DNA of 64,000 bases, taken from positions 62,001-126,000 of the forward strand of contig JAJRSA010000028.1 in NCBI GenBank assembly GCA_024279035.1, given 5' to 3'. The position numbers and the translations under genes were made by a program. This DNA comes from Alphaproteobacteria bacterium (GTDB taxonomy: Bacteria; Pseudomonadota; Alphaproteobacteria; Micavibrionales; Micavibrionaceae). Positions within the stretch are counted from its first letter, which is position 1. Each line of letters starts with the position of its first letter. Below, piece by piece: positions 9,654 through 18,253 of this stretch. The notes beneath the pieces were generated by a model. It did no database searches and had not been told where the DNA came from. It worked only from the letters and a program-made list of their open reading frames with translations.

Positions 9654-10442
9654 TCAGTAAAACAACATCAAATGGAACCATTGAAAATTCTCCATATCCA
9701 TTGAGACCGCGATCAATTTAAAAACAATCAAATGAACCACATATATTTCAAGCGTATAACGTCCTAAAAAGGAGAGTACAGAGCTTTTAAAGGTAAAAAC
9801 TTTGGGCTTAAAGCCTATATAAAGTGCTCCAATCACACCGCCTGCCCCGCCCACCAAAAACATAAATGTTGGTTCCGAGAACGGCACTCCAGAAAAAATT
9901 TGTGACACCCCAAAAAAGACTGTAATGGCACTCAGCCATATAATCACCTTCTGTTGATCAAAGCCTAATATTTCTTTATGGCGCACCATATACCCCACAA
10001 ATGCGAGAGCAACCGCAGACGTCCCATACTCCATGACATAAGAAGATGGAAGACACACTGTCAAAAGCACAAGCGCACCCATAAATGTATCAAACTGGCT
10101 TTTCAACATTTTCTGGATACACACATCCAACACCAAGCGCACGAAAAGAATCGTAAATAAAATATTCAATGGGAAAACAGGCAACCCCACAACAGGATTC
10201 ATCACCACAAGAAGAGTACCTCCTATCCACAAAACAGGCGACATATCTCGAGAGCGCGCATACCCCACTAAAAAAAACCACATCGGCACACATATCCGCC
10301 CAATCAAGCGCAACCAGATTTCTTCAGGGAAAAAATAGAACCCCACATGATCAACAATCATAATAAGAACAGCCAACGCCTTGAGAAGATCATAAGACGT
10401 TAAGCTTTGGGGGAGGTTTTTACGGTTGGAGAGATAAGTCAT
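9654..10442 (-). CDS. TraX-family integral membrane protein
   Basis: A 262-residue polytopic protein, named for the F-plasmid pilin acetylase TraX. Features seen: the N-terminal SYDLLKALAVLIMIVDHVGFYFFPEEIWLRLIGRICVPMWFFLVGYA segment, in which the DHVG and RLIGR motifs are characteristic, about eight hydrophobic helices, and a C-terminal LEIYVVHLIVFK helix. Chromosomal members are thought to acylate surface molecules, but the substrate is unknown here. The neighbouring sulfotransferase genes make modification of a surface glycan or lipid a reasonable guess. No conjugation genes are nearby. Confidence 0.8.
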   Translation of the reverse strand: MTYLSNRKNLPQSLTSYDLLKALAVLIMIVDHVGFYFFPEEIWLRLIGRICVPMWFFLVGYARSRDMSPVLWIGGTLLVVMNPVVGLPVFPLNILFTILFVRLVLDVCIQKMLKSQFDTFMGALVLLTVCLPSSYVMEYGTSAVALAFVGYMVRHKEILGFDQQKVIIWLSAITVFFGVSQIFSGVPFSEPTFMFLVGGAGGVIGALYIGFKPKVFTFKSSVLSFLGRYTLEIYVVHLIVFKLIAVSMDMENFQWFHLMLFY

Positions 10443-10490
10443 TATGGTATTTCATCATAAAAAAGAGAATGGGTCGACACCTATTTAGAG

Positions 10491-11558
10491 TTACCCTTCC
10501 CAAAGCAATGCTTTAACTGGGTCTGTAATCTCTCTAATTTTCAAAAGATCATCATCTAAAAATTGCGGTACATAATAGTCAGGAGCAGACAGTTTTTCCT
10601 CCCATTTTTGACTCCACTCTGAATCTAAGTCACAAAAAAGGCTTATTTTTTCAAGTGTTTCTGATGAGTTCTCACATAAATCGTCATAGCGCACAATATG
10701 CACACTCTCTTTGAGATCTGGGTCAGAAAGGATATCTGTTATGATAAATTCGTGGATACTCCTCCAGTAATGAGCATAGGCCAGCGTGTACTCGCCCTTT
10801 TGCCAATGATCCATGATAAGGGATAAAGCTTGTGTGTCTCCAACATTAATAGGACGAAAATCATGGCCGAACTCATAATGGTGTGTCCGCTGTACATAGC
10901 GTCGTTCTCTCTGGCCTGCGTCCAAGAACAAGGTGTGCTGTTTCACAAGGGAGGCGATATGTGCCTCGGGAGATCTCACGGGGATTAAAAACCGCGCCTC
11001 TGGGAATATTTTTTTGAGATACTTTAAGCGCGTGAGGGCATAGTTATTTTTGCTCGCAAAACGCTGTGTTTTATGCATATAAAGAGTCTTCTTAATATTG
11101 TTCTTATAGAAGACTTCAAAATCCGTGTGATTAATTTCTGCACCTAGAATATTGATCTTATCTGTTTTGTGAAGCTCGTCAAAAAAAGATGTCCAGAGTA
11201 TCTCATCAAAAGCCTCGGGACTATGGGCATTGACCATCAGCCCATCTTGATGGGGGCGCTCACTCTTTTTTGACGAGGAGGGAATTAAGTATCGAAGACA
11301 TCTCCAAAAATAATGCACATGCACAAACGGGTAATCTCTGTATTGATGGGTACTGACGTCAGGATGAGACGCTAGGATTTCTAACAAGATTGTACTGCCT
11401 GAGCGTGCAAGACCAGACACAAAGATGGGCTTATCTATGGCATCAGGCGTAAGATCAAAGGATAAAAGTTTTGTTTCTAAATTACCCAGACGAATGAGCT
11501 CTTTTTTGTATGTGAGCGCCTTCCCCAAAAAATCAATATAAAACGGGACTGTGCTCAA
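10491..11558 (-). CDS. PAPS-dependent sulfotransferase family protein
   Basis: A 355-residue protein with the sulfotransferase 5'-phosphosulfate-binding loop SGLARSGST at residues 48-56. Downstream there is an arginine/serine-containing RFLIPVRSPEAHIASL segment that fits the 3'-phosphate-binding region. The family transfers sulfate from PAPS to hydroxyl or amino groups of glycans or small molecules; the acceptor here is unknown. The start is TTG 11558 with an AGAAGGATC ribosome-binding site and no closer ATG. It diverges from an arylsulfotransferase-like gene 109 bases away, so both may share a regulatory region. Confidence 0.8.
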   Translation of the reverse strand: MSTVPFYIDFLGKALTYKKELIRLGNLETKLLSFDLTPDAIDKPIFVSGLARSGSTILLEILASHPDVSTHQYRDYPFVHVHYFWRCLRYLIPSSSKKSERPHQDGLMVNAHSPEAFDEILWTSFFDELHKTDKINILGAEINHTDFEVFYKNNIKKTLYMHKTQRFASKNNYALTRLKYLKKIFPEARFLIPVRSPEAHIASLVKQHTLFLDAGQRERRYVQRTHHYEFGHDFRPINVGDTQALSLIMDHWQKGEYTLAYAHYWRSIHEFIITDILSDPDLKESVHIVRYDDLCENSSETLEKISLFCDLDSEWSQKWEEKLSAPDYYVPQFLDDDLLKIREITDPVKALLWEG

Positions 11559-11667
11559 GATTTAGATCCTTCTTCATTTCAGATTTAAAATATGTTTTAC
11601 TCTCTTCGAATATGTATTTTTACAGTTTTCATCTTTTTATTAAAGGTCATTTTTTGAAGGTATTTTT

Positions 11668-12957
11668 ATGGGAGACCTCATACTCAAAATTATTATAGGG
11701 AGTCTCCTTGCTTTTTGCTTGCTCTTTTATGGAGGCGTCTCAATGGAGCTAGGGATATTCCCCTCTCAATACATAAAAAAACCTGTGGAAACAGCGGGTG
11801 CTGTGAGAAAATTGTTTGAAATTGACAATTACAATGACCTCACACGATGGGTTGGACATGTTCCAAAAGACACAGGACTTATCAGGAACACCCAGACACA
11901 AGACACCTACACCCTTTACACTTCAACACATGACACAATTGCACGCCTATTAGATCACAACGGAGAAGTGATTCATAACTGGACTTTGAAATTTAATGAG
12001 GCGTGGACAGATACCTCTCATATTATCTCTTTATTTAAACTCACTGATTTTTACTTTTATCTGCGAGATTTTCACCTCTACGACAACGGAGACATTGTCC
12101 TCATGGTCTCTGCTGCAGGTATAACGCCATGGGGCGCAGGTCTTGTAAAGCTTGATAAGTATTCCAATGTCTTGTGGACGTATTCTGGGTACGTCAATAA
12201 TGACTTTGATGTGGGTACGGATGGTACACTTTATACCATTGAACATAGACTCCGTGAGACGGGATTCAAAGCCGTCCCAGATCAGCCTCTGCCCTTTCTT
12301 GAGGACAATATTGTTCTGTTGAATAAATCTGGAGAAAAAATAAAAATGATTTCTCTGATTGATGCCCTAGAAAACTCCTCTTATTCAACGGTTTTAGAGC
12401 GCATTAATGACAATATTTGTACCGATCCCACCCATTCCAATTCCATTAAATATATAAAAGAAACAAATCCTTCTATCCCATGGATGAAAGAGGGTTATCT
12501 CCTAATCTCTGTGAGAAACCTCAATACAATGGTCGTCCTTGACCCACACAGTGAAGAGATTGTGTATGCAATGGGACTCCCGAGCCGTATGCAACATGAT
12601 ATAGACTTAACATCACAAGGAACCCTCATGCTCTTTGACAATCAAGGAGACACCGCAGGCGAAGAACACACGCGCATTATTGAATTCGACCCCGAGACAC
12701 AAAAAATACTTTGGACATGGGACAAAGACGCTCAGGGAGATGAGCTCCTGTCTAACTTTTGGGGCGCGCAAGAGCGCTATGAGAACGGACATACCTTTAT
12801 CCTCAACCCTGAAAAAGGCCAGTTTTTTGAACTCGATAATAATAACAATGTCATTTGGGCGTACACCACTCCTCTTTACAGAATCATTAAGGAGGAAGCG
12901 CGCATTCCTTCTATTACAAGCGCCAAACGCTTCCCCTCTTCCCAGCTTAATTTTTAG
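11668..12957 (+). CDS. Arylsulfotransferase (ASST)-like beta-propeller protein
   Basis: A 429-residue protein with one N-terminal membrane helix (residues 4-24). A repeated beta-propeller pattern follows: DHNGEVIHNWTL, LDKYSNVLWTYSGYVNNDFDV, MQHDIDLTSQGTLMLFDN, FDPETQKILWTW and LDNNNNVIWAY. This matches the ASST-type family, which in characterised members transfers sulfate between phenolic compounds in the periplasm without PAPS. A GAAGG site lies six bases before the ATG. The catalytic histidine cannot be assigned by eye, so enzymatic activity is inferred. It is followed by a small membrane protein on the same strand. Confidence 0.75.
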   Translation: MGDLILKIIIGSLLAFCLLFYGGVSMELGIFPSQYIKKPVETAGAVRKLFEIDNYNDLTRWVGHVPKDTGLIRNTQTQDTYTLYTSTHDTIARLLDHNGEVIHNWTLKFNEAWTDTSHIISLFKLTDFYFYLRDFHLYDNGDIVLMVSAAGITPWGAGLVKLDKYSNVLWTYSGYVNNDFDVGTDGTLYTIEHRLRETGFKAVPDQPLPFLEDNIVLLNKSGEKIKMISLIDALENSSYSTVLERINDNICTDPTHSNSIKYIKETNPSIPWMKEGYLLISVRNLNTMVVLDPHSEEIVYAMGLPSRMQHDIDLTSQGTLMLFDNQGDTAGEEHTRIIEFDPETQKILWTWDKDAQGDELLSNFWGAQERYENGHTFILNPEKGQFFELDNNNNVIWAYTTPLYRIIKEEARIPSITSAKRFPSSQLNF

Positions 12958-12969
12958 GAAAAAACACCT

Positions 12970-13176
12970 ATGAAACTCTTTATTTTTTGTCTCACTCTTC
13001 TCCTCCCTCTCACCGCCCATGCTTACATAGGTCCTGGTCTTGGCGTGGCCTTAGCATGGACATTGCTCGGCCCTATTGCAGCCTTTATCACAGCGATTGC
13101 TCTCATCGCGTACTTTCCCATGCGCTACTACTACAAAAAATGGAAAGCAAAGAAAAATAAAAGCCCCCTCCTTTAG
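12970..13176 (+). CDS. Small membrane protein with AYIGPGLG motif
   Basis: A 68-residue protein with a signal-like first helix ending in AHA, the motif YIGPGLG seen in many short exported proteins near polysaccharide and sulfotransferase genes, one further membrane helix (residues 28-53) and a lysine-rich cytoplasmic tail. AGGA nine bases before the ATG supports translation. It starts 13 bases after the arylsulfotransferase-like gene, so the two form an operon. No function is known to me. Confidence 0.7.
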   Translation: MKLFIFCLTLLLPLTAHAYIGPGLGVALAWTLLGPIAAFITAIALIAYFPMRYYYKKWKAKKNKSPLL

Positions 13177-13184
13177 GCAGAAGA

Positions 13185-15374
13185 TTACAAAAAGCTCTGC
13201 GGATCAATGTCTATTTGAATCTTAATATGGGACGGGCATTTTATAGATTTTATCCATGTTTTCACCACCTCTTGAACATTCACCTCTTTATCCGCATGGA
13301 CAAGGAATCGCGTGCGATAGAACCCTCGGATACGGTAAATCGGGGCAGGCGCAGGGCCATAGGTTTTAACGCGCTCATGATGGGGCGCTGTTTTGGCCAA
13401 TGTTTGCGCGAATTCTTGCATTTTTTCTTCCTCCAAGCTTTTAACAATCACGGCCACCAAACGACTGTAAGGAGGCATATGAGCTGCTTGACGCTCTTGA
13501 GCTTCTATTTCTAAGAAATACTCTCTATCACCCGAAGACAAGGCTTCAATCACACGGCTTTCGGGATGGTAGGATTGAAGATAAACACTGCCTTGATTGC
13601 CTTTTTCACGCCCTGCTCGTCCTGCGACTTGATGGAGCAATTGATAGGAGCGTTCTGCGGCTCTTAAATCTCCCCCATGTAATCCTAAATCCGCATCCAC
13701 CACGCCCACACAGGAGAGGTGAGGAAAATGATGCCCCTTGGCTAAAATTTGCGTGCCAATGATAATATCGCACTCATGATGGACAATATCATCCAACGCT
13801 TTGCACAAAGCCTCATGGTCTTGCGCTGTATCACTTGAGAGCACCATTAAACGCGCCTCAGGAAAATGAAGGGCAATTTCCTCATGAATACGCTCCACGC
13901 CTGGGCCACACGGTGCAAGAGAATCTACATCTTCGCACTCTGGGCATTTTTCAGGGAGGGGCAGCATATATCCACAATGGTGACAATGAAGCTTACAATT
14001 TCGCCGATGCTCCACCAGCCATGCCGTACAGCGCGGACACTCAAAGCGATGCCCACAGGTACGACACACCGTCAAAGGCGCATAACCTCGACGATTGAGA
14101 AACAAAAGAGCTTGCGTCTTATTCTCCAAAGCCGTGCGCACAGCCTCAATCAAAACAGGAGAGAGAAAAGCTTGACGCTCAGGTTTATCTTTTTTGAGAT
14201 CAATCACATGAATGTCAGGCAACACAGCTCCTCCAAACCGAGACGGCAAAACAAGGCGCTGATACCGCCCTTCATTCACATTATGAATTGTTTCAAGAGA
14301 CGGCGTTGCCGAAACAAGCACAATCGGGAATCCCCCCAAATGAGCGCGCACAACTGCCATGTCACGCGCATGATAGATCACGCCTTCTTCTTGCTTATAC
14401 GACCCATCATGCTCCTCATCCACAACAATGAGACCTAGATCTTTAAAGGGCAGAAATAATGCCGAGCGTGCCCCCACAACAACCTTACAAGCCCCCAAAG
14501 CCACACCGCGCCATGTCACGCGCCTTTTTGCAGGACTGACCCCTGAATGCCACAGCGCAGGCAAACAGCCAAAGTGGGCTTTAAAACGCTCTATAAACGC
14601 ATTGGAGAGCGCTATTTCTGGCAAAAGGATAAGCACCTGCTTATCTTGGCGCAAAGCCTCCGCCACAGCTTCAAAATAGACTTCCGTCTTTCCCGAGCCT
14701 GTCACCCCATCAAGTAGAAACGGTTGAAAGTCTGCGTTCTTTACCGCCTCAACGATTTGTGTTCCAGCCTCTCTTTGCGCCTCAAATAACTCTATCTCTC
14801 CATAATCTGGATCAGGGTTTTGACACGGCGGAGCCTCATAAATCTCGACAGTTTTCAAAACACCATTTTTGGCCAGCGTTTTAATCACCCCACTTGTTAC
14901 CCCTGCCTCTTGTGCCAAATCAGATGCGCGCCGAGGCACTCCATCTTTAGCAATATCCAGCACTTGCTTTTGTTTAATCGATATTTTGTCAGGGATATTG
15001 TGTTCAAGCACATATCCCGTCATCGATTTGGGAGGCTCAAACGCCGCAGGAACAGACAACGCCATCTTCAATACAGACCCCAGCGCACTACAGCTATACT
15101 GCGCCACCCACTCTATAAAACGACGATGCGCTTTGGGCATGGACGGAAGCGCATACACATTTTGCACAGATTTGATCTTAGACGAGTCCAAATCACCGTC
15201 TCCCACGCCCCAAACAACCCCATAAGAACTCCTGTTCCCCAAAGGCACACACACATAATCCCCTTCCTCCACATTTAAATCCTCAGGAACCGCATAGTCG
15301 TACGCCTTGTCAATCGGAAAAGGCACAAGAATTTTTTGACGATTGAGAGGTTTCTCTTGAAAAAGATCTGACAT
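13185..15374 (-). CDS. priA: Primosomal protein N' (replication restart helicase PriA)
   Basis: PriA is a 3'-5' helicase that reloads the replisome at stalled forks. From ATG 15374 the protein has 729 residues. It has an N-terminal DNA-binding domain, Walker A GVTGSGKT (223-230), the DEEH box (319-322), and the zinc-binding block beginning CRTCGHRFECPRC with eight cysteines. A longer ORF to 15464 would run over the start of the divergent fsa gene; the extra 30 residues do not look like PriA, so I chose MSDLFQEKPL. The convergent gene at 12970-13176 ends eight bases from the priA stop. Confidence 0.96.
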   Translation of the reverse strand: MSDLFQEKPLNRQKILVPFPIDKAYDYAVPEDLNVEEGDYVCVPLGNRSSYGVVWGVGDGDLDSSKIKSVQNVYALPSMPKAHRRFIEWVAQYSCSALGSVLKMALSVPAAFEPPKSMTGYVLEHNIPDKISIKQKQVLDIAKDGVPRRASDLAQEAGVTSGVIKTLAKNGVLKTVEIYEAPPCQNPDPDYGEIELFEAQREAGTQIVEAVKNADFQPFLLDGVTGSGKTEVYFEAVAEALRQDKQVLILLPEIALSNAFIERFKAHFGCLPALWHSGVSPAKRRVTWRGVALGACKVVVGARSALFLPFKDLGLIVVDEEHDGSYKQEEGVIYHARDMAVVRAHLGGFPIVLVSATPSLETIHNVNEGRYQRLVLPSRFGGAVLPDIHVIDLKKDKPERQAFLSPVLIEAVRTALENKTQALLFLNRRGYAPLTVCRTCGHRFECPRCTAWLVEHRRNCKLHCHHCGYMLPLPEKCPECEDVDSLAPCGPGVERIHEEIALHFPEARLMVLSSDTAQDHEALCKALDDIVHHECDIIIGTQILAKGHHFPHLSCVGVVDADLGLHGGDLRAAERSYQLLHQVAGRAGREKGNQGSVYLQSYHPESRVIEALSSGDREYFLEIEAQERQAAHMPPYSRLVAVIVKSLEEEKMQEFAQTLAKTAPHHERVKTYGPAPAPIYRIRGFYRTRFLVHADKEVNVQEVVKTWIKSIKCPSHIKIQIDIDPQSFL

Positions 15375-15426
15375 TTGATAAGTGTTAGCACATGAAATGA
15401 GAAAGCCAAACTTAAAGGACACCCCC

Positions 15427-16080
15427 ATGAAATTTTTTGCTGATACTGCTGATACTGTCGCCATTCAAGACTTAGAAGACACAGGTCTTTTGGATGGGGT
15501 CACAACCAATCCTTCCATCATTGCGAAAAGTGGGGCAAACTTCCTAGAGCGCATTGCTGAAATTTCTAAAATCTGTAAAGGCCCAGTGTCTGCTGAAGTC
15601 GCGGCCACTGACTATGACACCATGGTCAAAGAAGCCGATAAGCTGGCGAGTATTGCCGATAACATCGCTGTCAAAGTCCCCCTCACAGAGGCAGGTTTAA
15701 AAGTCTGCAAAGGATTGAGAGACAACGGCACAATGGTGAATGTTACCCTTTGTTTTTCAGCAGGACAAGCCCTTCTTGCCGCCAAAGCAGGAGCGAGTTT
15801 TATTTCCCCCTTTGTCGGACGATTAGATGATATTTCTCAAGATGGCTTGGGCTTAATCGAAGATATAGTAACCATCTACGACAACTATAATTTCAAGACA
15901 GAAGTACTTGTCGCCTCTGTCCGTCACCCTATGCATATCATCGACAGCGCTAAAATTGGAGCCCATGTCATGACCTGTCCTCCCTCTGTCATCAAACAAC
16001 TCTATAAACACCCTCTGACAGATAAAGGCCTCGCCGCGTTTGTTAAAGATTGGGACGCGACAGGGCAGAGTATTTTATAA
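15427..16080 (+). CDS. fsa: Fructose-6-phosphate aldolase / transaldolase-like protein
   Basis: A TalC/FSA-type class I aldolase of 217 residues, the usual length of the short transaldolase family. The Schiff-base lysine is Lys83 in AVKVPLT, and the DGVTTNPS motif near residue 23 is intact. It acts on sugar phosphates in the cytoplasm. Sequence alone does not separate fructose-6-phosphate aldolase from true transaldolase activity. The in-frame ORF begins at 15382, but [10 protein letters not shown] is the conserved N-terminus. It is divergent from priA and followed by DUF484 and xerC, an order common in alphaproteobacteria. Confidence 0.93.
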   Translation: MKFFADTADTVAIQDLEDTGLLDGVTTNPSIIAKSGANFLERIAEISKICKGPVSAEVAATDYDTMVKEADKLASIADNIAVKVPLTEAGLKVCKGLRDNGTMVNVTLCFSAGQALLAAKAGASFISPFVGRLDDISQDGLGLIEDIVTIYDNYNFKTEVLVASVRHPMHIIDSAKIGAHVMTCPPSVIKQLYKHPLTDKGLAAFVKDWDATGQSIL

Positions 16081-16131
16081 TCCTCGCACTTCGATAAAGA
16101 CTTCCCTTTTATCCTGTGATACTCTTATGTA

Positions 16132-16842
16132 ATGAAGGACACAGCCCCAAAAGACATGAGCACAGCCCCCCTCTCCCCCGACGATATTCTCCGTTATTTG
16201 CAAGAACATCCTGATTTTTTGCAAAAAAACCCTGAGGCGTGTGATTTTTTAACGCCTCCGAAAACACATAACGGCAAAAAGATTTCTGACTTTCAATCCT
16301 ATATGATTGAACGGTTAAAATCGGATAAGCATGAAGCGCTTGAGACCACAAAAGATGTTGTCACCACTGTGCGTAACAATATGAATAACCAAGCCCGCGT
16401 ACATAGAGCAATTTTACGTCTTCTGGAGGCCAACTCCTTTGAAAATTTTGTCCATGTAATCACCATTGATCTTATTTCCATTTTAGATGTGGATATTACA
16501 GTCCTTTTGGTGGAATCCGATGGTAAAGACATCCCTCATATTCAAGCCAATGGTGTGCGGGTTATTCCTCAAGGGACGATTGACCATTGGCTCGGCAAAA
16601 AAACCTCTTTGCTTGAGGCAGACATTCAAGGGGTCGAGGCCCTTTACGGCGGAGGGGCAACACTTGTCCGCTCACAAGCCCTTGTGCGCGTTGATATTTC
16701 AATGGACACCCCCCCTGCCCTTTTAGCCTTCGGAAGCCGAGATTCACAGCTTTTTCAAGAGGGTCAGAGCACCGAACAAATCGCCTTCCTCGCCCGTGTT
16801 GTAGAAAGATTGTTTCGCCTATGGCTCAACATTCCCGCCTAG
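16132..16842 (+). CDS. DUF484 family protein
   Basis: A 236-residue protein with the DUF484 N-terminal segment (ILRYLQEHPDFLQKNPEACDFL), a helical linker and a GAF-like C-terminal half (residues about 85-235). It overlaps the start of xerC by 22 bases, and this DUF484-xerC pairing is conserved in proteobacteria. The overlap implies coupled translation. The family has no proven biochemical role; proximity suggests a link to chromosome-dimer resolution or cell division. Confidence 0.9.
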   Translation: MKDTAPKDMSTAPLSPDDILRYLQEHPDFLQKNPEACDFLTPPKTHNGKKISDFQSYMIERLKSDKHEALETTKDVVTTVRNNMNNQARVHRAILRLLEANSFENFVHVITIDLISILDVDITVLLVESDGKDIPHIQANGVRVIPQGTIDHWLGKKTSLLEADIQGVEALYGGGATLVRSQALVRVDISMDTPPALLAFGSRDSQLFQEGQSTEQIAFLARVVERLFRLWLNIPA

Positions 16843-17771
16843 ATCCCGAGACACTCTGCCTGTGTGAAGCTGATTTTCAAAAACGGCTTGAAGAATGGCA
16901 AGATCACCTTGAATTTGAAAAACAAGTCTCACCCCATACATTTAGAGCTTATATAAGCGATACGAAACTTTTTGTATCTTTTATGTCTGGGCATTTAGGG
17001 CAAGAAATCAGCCTCAATGCCCTCTCTGAAATTAATCTGAAAGATTTTAGAGCATGGCTGGCGCGCCGTACTATTGATGGAAAAAGCGCCACCACACGCG
17101 CACGCAATCTCTCTGGCGTTAAGAACCTTCTCAGATGGCTAGACAAGGAAGGGGTTATGCATAATGGGTCTGTGGGAAGTGTCCGCGCCCCGAAACTTCC
17201 CCGTACAAACCCAAAACCCCTCTATTTCAAGCAAATAGAAGGGCTGTTAGATCAATTACTTGAAACTCAAGAACATTGGGTACAATCGAGAGACCACGCC
17301 CTTTTTATCCTTCTCTATGGCTGTGGCTTACGGATTGATGAAGCGCTCTCCCTTGATATCCGAGACATGCCTAAAGACGGATTTATACGAGTCATGGGAA
17401 AAGGGGCTAAAGAACGAGATGTGCCCGTCCTTGAAATCGTAGAGCTTTCCCTGCACCGTTATATAGATCAACGTGTTGACGGCATAACGCCAGACAGCCC
17501 CCTGTTTATTGGAGTCCGTGGGAAGCGCCTCAGACAACAAATCGCCCAAAAAGCCTTGAGAGACCTTCGATTTACATTAGAGCTTCCTGAAACCGCCACT
17601 CCTCATGCGCTTCGGCACAGTTTCGCTACACATCTCCTTGAAAATGGGGCCAACTTACGGCAGATTCAAGAACTGTTAGGACATGCCTCCCTCAGCTCCA
17701 CCCAGCGCTATACAGAAATAAACTCTACAGAGCTTATCCGCATCCACAAATCTGCCCATCCGAGAGGGTAA
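16821..17771 (+). CDS. xerC: Tyrosine recombinase XerC
   Basis: With XerD, XerC resolves chromosome dimers at dif. The 316-residue protein has the N-terminal SAM-like core-binding domain (about 20-115) and a complete catalytic set: Arg171, Lys194, His262, Arg265, His288 and nucleophile Tyr297 (HALRHSFATHLLENGAN, LLGHASLSSTQRYT). The start overlaps DUF484. It is a housekeeping recombinase by context, not a phage or integron integrase, and no att repeats were seen nearby. Confidence 0.92.
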   Translation: MAQHSRLDPETLCLCEADFQKRLEEWQDHLEFEKQVSPHTFRAYISDTKLFVSFMSGHLGQEISLNALSEINLKDFRAWLARRTIDGKSATTRARNLSGVKNLLRWLDKEGVMHNGSVGSVRAPKLPRTNPKPLYFKQIEGLLDQLLETQEHWVQSRDHALFILLYGCGLRIDEALSLDIRDMPKDGFIRVMGKGAKERDVPVLEIVELSLHRYIDQRVDGITPDSPLFIGVRGKRLRQQIAQKALRDLRFTLELPETATPHALRHSFATHLLENGANLRQIQELLGHASLSSTQRYTEINSTELIRIHKSAHPRG

Positions 17772-17774
17772 CAC

Positions 17775-18176
17775 CTAGCCTCGTACCAAAAGCCTCAGCT
17801 TCTTCTCAAAATCTCCTGCGGAGAAAGGCTTTCCGAGATAAGCACTTACCCCTAGTTTTTGTGCTTCAAAGACGGAATCCATATCTTTACGGCCTGTGAC
17901 CATAAGAAAGGGCATATCTGGCCTCAAAAAACGAAGCTCTTTTAAAACCTCTGTGCCACTTTTTTTGGGAATATTCCAATCACACACGACCAAATCAATA
18001 TGACCTAAAGATGTATTGATATACCGAATGGCATGATCCCCATCTTCGACAGCAAAGACACGGGACAGCCCGAGGTCTTTGAGCATTGTAACCATCATTT
18101 CTCGCATGTCTTCCTGATCTTCTACAATCAGGATTTTGGTGTCTTCAAAAGATTGTGTGTGTGCTGTGACGCTCAT
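17775..18176 (-). CDS. Stand-alone response-regulator receiver protein (CheY-like)
   Basis: 133 residues forming a single receiver domain with no output domain. Acidic pocket Glu19/Asp20, phosphoacceptor Asp66 (VVCDWNIP), Thr94 and Lys116 (LGKPF) are all present, so phosphorylation is expected. It would act by protein interaction, as CheY or DivK do. No histidine kinase lies nearby, so its partner cannot be named. It converges on xerC with a three-base gap. Confidence 0.9.
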   Translation of the reverse strand: MSVTAHTQSFEDTKILIVEDQEDMREMMVTMLKDLGLSRVFAVEDGDHAIRYINTSLGHIDLVVCDWNIPKKSGTEVLKELRFLRPDMPFLMVTGRKDMDSVFEAQKLGVSAYLGKPFSAGDFEKKLRLLVRG

Positions 18177-18253
18177 TTTTTTATCATGTATAAACTGTTG
18201 AAACCACAGGCCATCCTCTTTCCTCTTTTTGAGAAAACAGCCATGTTTACTCC

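Noticed and set aside
14820-15278. 152-codon plus-strand ORF opposite priA
   Set aside because: Antisense shadow of a complete PriA frame, rich in Arg and His, with no start signals.
15375-15464. N-terminal extension of priA
   Set aside because: The extra 30 residues overlap the divergent fsa start and do not resemble PriA; ATG 15374 fits the family.
16821-17771. xerC as a phage or integron integrase
   Set aside because: The DUF484-xerC pairing and housekeeping neighbours indicate the chromosomal XerC; no att sites or cargo were seen.
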